A DNA stretch of 14,481 nt from Planctomycetales bacterium. GTDB lineage: Bacteria > Planctomycetota > Phycisphaerae > SM23-33. The stretch covers positions 1-14,481 of the forward strand of contig DAOWOP010000054.1 of the NCBI GenBank assembly GCA_030642005.1, written 5' to 3'. A model generated the notes under the pieces. That model was not told the origin of the DNA. It searched no databases and saw nothing but the letters and a program-made list of their open reading frames with translations. Below, piece after piece: positions 13,009 through 14,481 of this stretch. Within the stretch, counting starts at the first letter, position 1. Each line of letters begins with the position of its first letter. A program made the translations under genes and the position numbers.

Positions 13009-14322
13009 ATGGCGGAGGCATTTTCAGACGTGAAGAAAATCCAGTACGAAGGCGCTGGCTCGAAGAATCCGCTGGCCTTCAAACATTACAATCCTGACGA
13101 AGTTGTTGAAGGCAAGTCGATGGCGGAGCACCTGCGGTTCAGTGTGGCCTACTGGCACACCTTCGGCAGCGCCGGGGCCGACCCCTTCGGCCAAGGCACG
13201 CGCCTGATGCCGTGGGACGACGGGACCGACTCGCTCGAAAACGCCGCCAATCGCGTCCGATCGGCCTTTGAGTTCTTCGAGAAACTCGGCGTGCGGTTCT
13301 ACTGCTTCCACGACCGCGACGTAGCGCCCGAAGGCGCGACGCTCGCCGAGAGCAATAAAAACCTCGACGAGGTTGTCAAGGTCATCAAATCCGAGCAGGA
13401 GCGGACCGGCATCAAGCCGCTATGGGTAACGGCCTGTCTGTTCGCCCACCCGCGTTACATGCACGGGGCTGCGACCAGTTGCAACGCCGACGCCTTCGCA
13501 TACGCCGCCGCACAGGTGGCCAAGGCAATGGAGGTCGCCGTCGAACTTGATGCCGCCGCCTACCTGTTCTGGGGCGGACGCGAGGGTTACAAGAGCCTCC
13601 TCAATACCGACATGGGCAGGGAACTGGACCATCTGGGACGGTTTATGCACCTGGCTGTCGATTACAAAAAGCAGATCGGTTTGGCCGGGCCGTTCTACCT
13701 GGAGCCGAAGCCCAAGGAGCCGACCAAGCACCAGTACGATTTCGATGCGGCTGCGTGTTACGCCTTCCTCCAGCGGTATGACCTGGTTGACCATTTCAAA
13801 CTGAACATTGAGGCCAATCACGCCACGCTGGCCGGACATTCGTTCGTTCACGAGTTGGAATTCGCCGCCGCCAACGGCATCCTCGGCAGCGTCGATGCCA
13901 ATCGCGGCGACCTGCTGCTGGGCTGGGATACCGACCAGTTCCCGACCGACCTGTACGAGACAACGGCGGCGATGCTGGCGATCCTCAAGGGCGGCGGGTT
14001 CACCACCGGCGGGTTGAACTTCGACGCCCACGTCGCCCGCGAGAGTTTCGAGCCGGTGGACCTCTTCCACGCTCACATCGGCGGTATGGACGCCTTCGCC
14101 CGAGGCCTGAAGATCACCGCCGCCATTCGCAAAGACGGCCGGCTTGACGATTTTCTCAAACATCGCTACGGAAGTTGGGACGCCGGCATCGGCGCGGACA
14201 TCGAATCCGGCAAGGTCGGCTTCGCCGAATTGAGCGAGTACATGCTCAAAAAGGGCGAAATCGCCCCCAACGCCTCAGGCCGGGTCGAAATGCTGGAAAA
14301 TATTCTTAATGAATATATTTAG
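13009..14322 (+). CDS. xylA: xylose isomerase (class II)
   Basis: A 437-residue metal-dependent isomerase converting D-xylose to D-xylulose (and glucose to fructose) in the cytoplasm. Numbering fits class II enzymes exactly: catalytic His101 and Asp104 in FHDRD, metal ligands Glu232 and Lys234 in YLEPKPKEPTKHQYD, Glu268 and His271 in NIEANHATLAGHSF, Asp296 in VDANRGD, Asp307 and Asp309 in WDTDQFPTD, and Asp339 in NFDAH. The long N-terminal part (PFGQGTRLMPWDD) marks class II. AGGAG (12995-12999) stands nine bases before the ATG. No xylulokinase or transporter gene is in view. The TAG stop codon appears to be made where an insertion sequence begins, so the last base of the stop, and possibly a few native residues, were changed by that insertion. 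Confidence 0.97.
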   Translation: MAEAFSDVKKIQYEGAGSKNPLAFKHYNPDEVVEGKSMAEHLRFSVAYWHTFGSAGADPFGQGTRLMPWDDGTDSLENAANRVRSAFEFFEKLGVRFYCFHDRDVAPEGATLAESNKNLDEVVKVIKSEQERTGIKPLWVTACLFAHPRYMHGAATSCNADAFAYAAAQVAKAMEVAVELDAAAYLFWGGREGYKSLLNTDMGRELDHLGRFMHLAVDYKKQIGLAGPFYLEPKPKEPTKHQYDFDAAACYAFLQRYDLVDHFKLNIEANHATLAGHSFVHELEFAAANGILGSVDANRGDLLLGWDTDQFPTDLYETTAAMLAILKGGGFTTGGLNFDAHVARESFEPVDLFHAHIGGMDAFARGLKITAAIRKDGRLDDFLKHRYGSWDAGIGADIESGKVGFAELSEYMLKKGEIAPNASGRVEMLENILNEYI

Positions 14323-14481
14323 AGCCTATCCTAATAACCTCTGATTTGCCGATAAATCCAAGAGCACGGAAGCCTTGGAAGGAGATCAGGGATGAAGAAA
14401 CAGAAGCGAAAAAATCAGTACCGAGTTTCGGATGAACTATGGGAGAAAATCGAACCGTTGCTGCCGAAGCATCCAAATACG
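14322..14481 (+). mobile_element. left end of an IS5-family-like insertion sequence (partial)
   Basis: Immediately after TA of the xylA stop codon begins GAGCCTATCCTAATAACC, which looks like an IS5/IS427-group terminal inverted repeat next to a TA target duplication. A transposase reading frame starts 70 bases further on. The right end lies beyond the window, so the inverted repeat cannot be confirmed here. Confidence 0.65.
14392..14481 (+). CDS. IS5-family transposase, N-terminal part (DUF4096-like)
   Basis: The first 30 residues of a transposase, cut by the window edge. A basic start (MKKQKRKNQ) leads into YRVSDELWEKIEPLLPKHP, the characteristic opening of the DUF4096 domain found in IS5-family (IS427-like) transposases. 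It is preceded by AAGGAG (14379-14384), seven bases before the ATG. The DDE catalytic domain would follow outside the window, so completeness and activity cannot be judged. Confidence 0.8.
   Translation, partial: MKKQKRKNQYRVSDELWEKIEPLLPKHPNT

Overview
The window looks like a chromosomal piece of a GC-rich, Gram-negative-type bacterium, most probably an uncultivated planctomycete of the Phycisphaerae type. The support is indirect: two lipobox proteins, a prenyltransferase-repeat lipoprotein, a short helix-turn-helix plus degenerate receiver protein, a zinc-ribbon/membrane protein of a kind I associate with that group, and intergenic gaps filled with long imperfect palindromes. I could not run a search, so the taxonomy is an inference.

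Layout from left to right. 1-345 holds no gene but carries a good sigma-54 promoter with a palindrome about 100 bases upstream. It drives a prenyltransferase/squalene-oxidase-repeat lipoprotein (346-1593). Then comes a DUF1015 protein (1685-2983), convergent with a UvrD/PcrA helicase (5359-3119, minus strand). An HTH plus pseudo-receiver protein (5494-6069) and an SppA-type S49 signal peptide peptidase lipoprotein (6239-7249) follow. A frameshifted zinc-ribbon/one-TM gene (7379-7781) leads into a methyltetrahydrofolate:corrinoid methyltransferase of the AcsE family (7805-8602) and a ferredoxin-ASKHA corrinoid-activation protein (8746-10605). These two are the clearest functional pair: one moves a methyl group from folate to a corrinoid, the other reduces inactivated corrinoid. 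They could belong to a Wood-Ljungdahl-type route or to a split methionine synthase. No corrinoid protein is visible here.

Next come the PLP-homeostasis protein YggS (10695-11420), a HicA/HicB toxin-antitoxin pair (11480-11955), a minus-strand DJ-1/PfpI protein (12621-12103), a tRNA-Ala(CGC) gene (12805-12877) and xylose isomerase xylA (13009-14322). An IS5-family-like insertion sequence starts exactly at the xylA stop codon and runs off the window.

Two structural themes stand out. First, nearly every gap between genes holds a long, different imperfect inverted repeat (arms 18-44 bases). Several are built from 7-9 base units, and some provide or cover start and stop codons. Second, hicAB is bracketed by two diverged copies of the yggS 3' end together with the adjacent repeat, which looks like the scar of a recombination or integration event.
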